Made by a program: the position numbers and the translations under genes | Notes under the pieces: model-generated | Databases searched by the model: none | Told to the model about the DNA's origin: nothing | Seen by the model: the letters and a program-made list of their open reading frames with translations, nothing else | Shown: positions 60,774-64,000 of the stretch, piece by piece | How positions within the stretch are numbered: the first letter of the stretch is position 1 | Layout of the letters: each line of letters begins with the position of its first letter | DNA from: Leucocoprinus leucothites | Lineage: Eukaryota; Basidiomycota; Agaricomycetes; Agaricales; Agaricaceae | Direction of reading: 5' to 3' | DNA: 64,000 bases | NCBI GenBank assembly: GCA_013368445.1 | Contig: JAACJO010000007.1 | Span: 930,001-994,000, forward strand

Positions 60774-62718
60774 TCAACAGTCCCAACCGTATACATAGTT
60801 ATCTTCATCTTGCTTTCGTGTTGTGGTAGTGTCGCTTGTATGAGTAGTGTTGTTGTCTTGACGATCAGAATCAGAAAGATTGAAACCACAAATTCCGGTA
60901 TTAAACTCTTCTTTGAGGAGCAGATCAACGATGTTACGAGAAGAAACAGTTTCCGTCTCCATCGTAGAGATGAAACTACGAGGGAAGGTTAAAGTGAAAC
61001 AAACCTCAGATGAATGGTGAAGAAAAACATACGGCTCAAAGGAGTTAACATAGTAGAAGCCTTTATCTAGCTTCACGGGAGGGAACGAGGCAGTCGGGGG
61101 AAGCTTGGGGTAGGCATCCCACTTGCGCAAGTTCGTCAGACACGGTTCCATCTGCTGATTGGGGGGAAAAAATCTCATACCTCCTTCCTGAAGACCCATC
61201 CGACCTGGTCATTGAAGACCTCAGCAAGCCATTCGTCACTGATCCGTTGCCTGGAAAAAATCTTGACTGCCCACTCGCCCTCTTGAATGAGCCCATGGTA
61301 TGAGAGCGAATTAAACTCTGGCGCCTTTCCTTCTTTACGGACGTTTTCATATGTAGTAAGCATCATCCTTGCGGGCTTGGCCGAAGGAGACAAGGCAAAG
61401 TACTCTGGGTTAGGATACTCTAAAGTGGTGGTGAGTAAAGTGACGTGGAGGCGGACGTAGGGTTGCTTCGGGATTTTCTGGGAGATGGCCTGAGGAACGG
61501 TGATATCGCTCGAGTGGAAGGGAGCAGCGAGAATGATAGCAGTGTAGTCCTGTCTTCCTTGAGAGGTCGTGACTGTCCAGTTCTGTGAATCCCTCTTGGG
61601 GAGAATGCTTGTAACAGTAGTGTTGAGATTAACGGAAGCACCTGATCGCTTGATGAACTCTTCGAAGATCTGGAAGTTACCTCCTTCAACCCCGGCGGCA
61701 CCGTCAGTAGCTAGAGAGCACAAGCCTTCTAACGCGTGAATGAAATCAACGTTCTGATGACCTTATTAGTGACAGCCGTGATTGAAGAGAGCTTATTATG
61801 TTTACCTGGCCGTAATTAACTCGAGTCGCGCCCTCAACCAATTCAGAGATATACCGTCTTGAGACACCCTTATGAAGGAGATACTCCATTGTACTGCTCC
61901 CCGTTAACTCTGTCCATCCGTATGTCGCGTCCAACTGAGCAACATCATCCCATTTAGGCGTCTCCTTGGTGTACAAGCCAACATATTGCTTGATCATCGC
62001 GGTAACACTATTCAGGTGCGAAAGCCTTTAGACAGGAAGCTTATACGGTGACGTAGTATTACTTACATGTCCTGGCTTCGTTTAGGAGACGTGAAGCCAT
62101 ATCGCCATAGCACTTTCACTGTCCCCCACCAACCACCTTCAAACTGAGTGGACGTGAGTGATTTCGAAGGTGAAGGCAAGTTCATTCCTACCGTGAAAAC
62201 CACTTTCTCGCCATCCCAAATTCCCATAGCGCCATTATCTTCCGCAAAATCTTTAAGGGTCAAATTGAATTCGTCCGACGCTCTCCAAAGATTCTTGTTT
62301 GCTTGCACAAAAATGGACGCTCCCAGCTCTAGCTCTGGAAGGCTCGTGTTCTCATAAGGATATACAACTGTGCTACCTGGAAAAACAATAATGAGTATAG
62401 TGGAATAGGTGTGCGGACGCCTTGACCTACGTCCACCAATATAGCTGCTTCGTTCGTAGATGTCAACGTCAATGTCAAGGCCAAAACGTTCTTGAGCCTT
62501 CGAGATCCAGAATGCTGCAGAACTGCCTCCCGCACCCGCACCAATAATTGCCACTCGAGGATTTACAAGAGTTTCATGGATGGGAGTGTCCGGAACGACG
62601 GGGTCAGCATGTTCAACTGCGGGTGCTGTGGTCTTGTGTCTGAAGAACCTGGAACAGAGAAGGGTATTTCAAAGGCAACGACTCCGGGTAGGAGGATGAT
62701 TAGTGACGCGTATTTCAT
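60774..62718 (-). CDS. Prenylcysteine oxidase/lyase-like flavoprotein
   Basis: FAD-dependent thioether oxidase that cleaves prenylcysteines released from prenylated proteins, usually lysosomal/vacuolar or secreted. ATG at 62718 begins a signal peptide (MKYASLIILLPGVVA). The FAD-binding stretch is VAIIGAGAGGSSAAFWI then DVDIYERSSYIGGR. Further: LELGASIFVQANKNLW, RYGFTSPKRSQ, LVEGATRVNYGQ, AGVEGGNFQIFEEFIK, IILAAPFHSSDI, YVRLHVTLLTT, WDAYPKLPPTASFPPVKLD, YYVNSFEP joined across an intron to FISTMETETVSSRN, and stop at 60774-60776. The join just after the signal peptide is uncertain: either splice to VAIIG directly, or keep a Pro-rich spacer (PAVEHADPVVPDTP) in another frame. About six introns. 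Confidence 0.85.
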
Positions 62719-63027
62719 GATGTACGCGAGTGGTGGTTGGGAAGGTCGAATAGAATATCACCGCAGAGGACTGCCAAGCCTTTGGCGTCTATTCTTGTCC
62801 ACATATGTGCACAGCCACGCATGCGGGGTATTAGGACCAATGATATTCGGCAATCATATCTCATATCTCATCTCAGCTTGTTAAGCACAGACGAAGGTTT
62901 AGCACATTTGCAATACAGCTGGCAGTGTGTAGGCCAAGGGTAATTACTTGTCCACGACCTTGAAGTCTTGGATCGTTGGCCACGGGATGTAAAGTCAGCA
63001 ATCCACTGATATGACTGCGACATATAG
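62719..63027. promoter_or_regulatory. Divergent promoter between prenylcysteine oxidase and F-box genes
   Basis: 309 bp between outward-facing starts. No strong motif recognised beyond several short AT-rich stretches. Confidence 0.35.
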
Positions 63028-64000
63028 ATGAGAACCACCAGCAGCGGCATCATTCTCACAGATAATAACCCCCTCTTTCCCCACCTTCCCCGTTCCGGTC
63101 CAACGCTTGACTCCGAGCATTCTGCACTTTGTATGCATCCTCCACAGCCATCTGTCATTTTCACCATTCCCCTCGAGCTCGTCCACCGCATCTTGACCTT
63201 AGGCCATCCGGACGACGTCGCTGCGTTCTCCCGAACTTGTCGTTCAGCTCATGAACTCGTTCAAGACGAGTATCTCTGGCGGCAGATATGGCACGCTTAT
63301 CCCTTTGACGACCCAGAGCTCCTCAGGGCTCATCGCCAGGCAGTTTGTTTGGCGACAAGCCTAGAGATATCCCCGCTCAGAGACGGCTGGAAAGCCGAAT
63401 TTACTCGTAGAATAAGAGCCGAGCACGTAGCGTTGAAGAAGCGAGAGCATTATTCATCACTATCTCCCAAAGAAAAGAAAACCGCTCTTCAGGTCTTCGT
63501 GTCCGTACTCGAAGGTGCACTTCCAGCAAGCGTGGGGGGTGGTATGGAGGGTAAATTTCGAGATGCATCTATTTCTCAAAACATACAGTGGGTACAGCGG
63601 GTGCTCTTCCACTCAAGGCTTATTGCACCCGTCCTTCAGAGTCTAGAAGATGAAAAGGAAATCAGTGAACTACAAGCACACATCCGATCTTGCATGGATG
63701 AATATGAATGGGGAGGCAAGACTCGACGGGCCATATCTGATAGGCGGAACAGAAGCCGTGCCTTCGTTTATGACCTTCGAAATTACAGCTACAAGAACGA
63801 TTATGGGCCATACCACCCGGATGGAAGAGTTAGCTGGGTTCATATAGAGAATATTGTCAACGTAGTTCTGTCCAATCTCCAAGACCTTCCCGTGCACATT
63901 GTATCGCCTGCCAGACCCCCTTCGGGTCTCGAATCACTTCGCCCTTATTCTGCTCCCGGAAAGTATTCTCCTCGGGATTGGGCGGGAGTAGAAGGTTTGC
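63028..64000 (+). CDS. F-box-like protein (partial, 3' end off window)
   Basis: One frame stays open from ATG 63028 to the right edge (324 codons) with no stop. An F-box-like motif reads FTIPLELVHRILTLGHPDDV then AAFSRTCRSAHELVQDEYLW and RQIWHAYPF, matching the LPxELxxxIL...L..VC...L...LW pattern. A second in-frame ATG at 63133 (MHPPQPSVIFTIP) is just before the F-box and may be the true start. The rest is helical and charged without a domain I recognise. F-box proteins are substrate adaptors of SCF ubiquitin ligases; basidiomycetes have large sets. No introns in the visible part. Confidence 0.75.
   Translation, partial: MRTTSSGIILTDNNPLFPHLPRSGPTLDSEHSALCMHPPQPSVIFTIPLELVHRILTLGHPDDVAAFSRTCRSAHELVQDEYLWRQIWHAYPFDDPELLRAHRQAVCLATSLEISPLRDGWKAEFTRRIRAEHVALKKREHYSSLSPKEKKTALQVFVSVLEGALPASVGGGMEGKFRDASISQNIQWVQRVLFHSRLIAPVLQSLEDEKEISELQAHIRSCMDEYEWGGKTRRAISDRRNRSRAFVYDLRNYSYKNDYGPYHPDGRVSWVHIENIVNVVLSNLQDLPVHIVSPARPPSGLESLRPYSAPGKYSPRDWAGVEGL

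Overview
This window reads as nuclear DNA of a filamentous basidiomycete, most likely an Agaricomycete. Genes are dense, lie on both strands, and are interrupted by many 45-100 nt GT-AG introns. The gene content fits too: a group X hybrid histidine kinase, CYP61/ERG5, a GH43 exo-galactanase with CBM, GH16, Vac8, and single-pass membrane proteins with PPxY tails. I saw no tRNA, rRNA, CRISPR array, phage or intact transposon. Exon borders were traced by eye from splice signals, reading-frame continuity and remembered family sequence patterns.

Layout. 0-4 kb: UTP5/WDR43 (minus, runs off the left edge) diverges from a PHO85-type CDK. 4.2-14.4 kb: one giant minus-strand gene, a group X hybrid histidine kinase (kinase-like domain, AAA ATPase, helical repeats, GAF, HisKA, HATPase, REC) cut by about 60 introns. 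14.5-16.6 kb: SUB2/UAP56. 17.6-19.0 kb: mitochondrial dicarboxylate carrier. 19.3-21.4 kb: secreted GH43-CBM. 22.1-24.2 kb: ROK1/DDX52. 24.3-26.5 kb: CCA1, divergent from VAC8 (26.8-29.2 kb). 30.3-32.0 kb: secreted GH16. 32.4-35.1 kb: BAG-domain protein with a textbook heat-shock element upstream. 35.4-39.2 kb: GYF-domain protein. 39.5-41.9 kb: acetyl-CoA transporter. 42.7-46.7 kb: two P450s tail to tail, an unassigned one and ERG5. 47.0-47.4 kb: small unrecognised gene. 47.6-52.2 kb: two single-pass membrane proteins with PPAY tails and a decayed copy of the first. 52.6-54.6 kb: small LEA-like mitochondrial protein and ATP11. 54.8-56.4 kb: NmrA-like oxidoreductase and LIP2. 58.5-60.5 kb: ammonium transporter. 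60.8-62.7 kb: prenylcysteine oxidase. 63.0 kb to the right edge: F-box-like protein.

Most genes are housekeeping: ribosome biogenesis (UTP5, ROK1), mRNA export/splicing (SUB2), tRNA maturation (CCA1), mitochondrial function (dicarboxylate carrier, ATP11, LIP2), sterol synthesis (ERG5), nutrient signalling and uptake (PHO85, ammonium transporter). They do not form one pathway cluster.

The observations I rate highest are the extreme intron load and degenerate kinase domain of the histidine kinase, the perfect heat-shock element before the BAG gene, the recurrence of palindromic CACGTG 85-190 bp upstream of several start codons, the PPAY membrane-protein pair with its relic, and the two in-frame starts of CCA1. 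I found no clearly novel multi-gene system.
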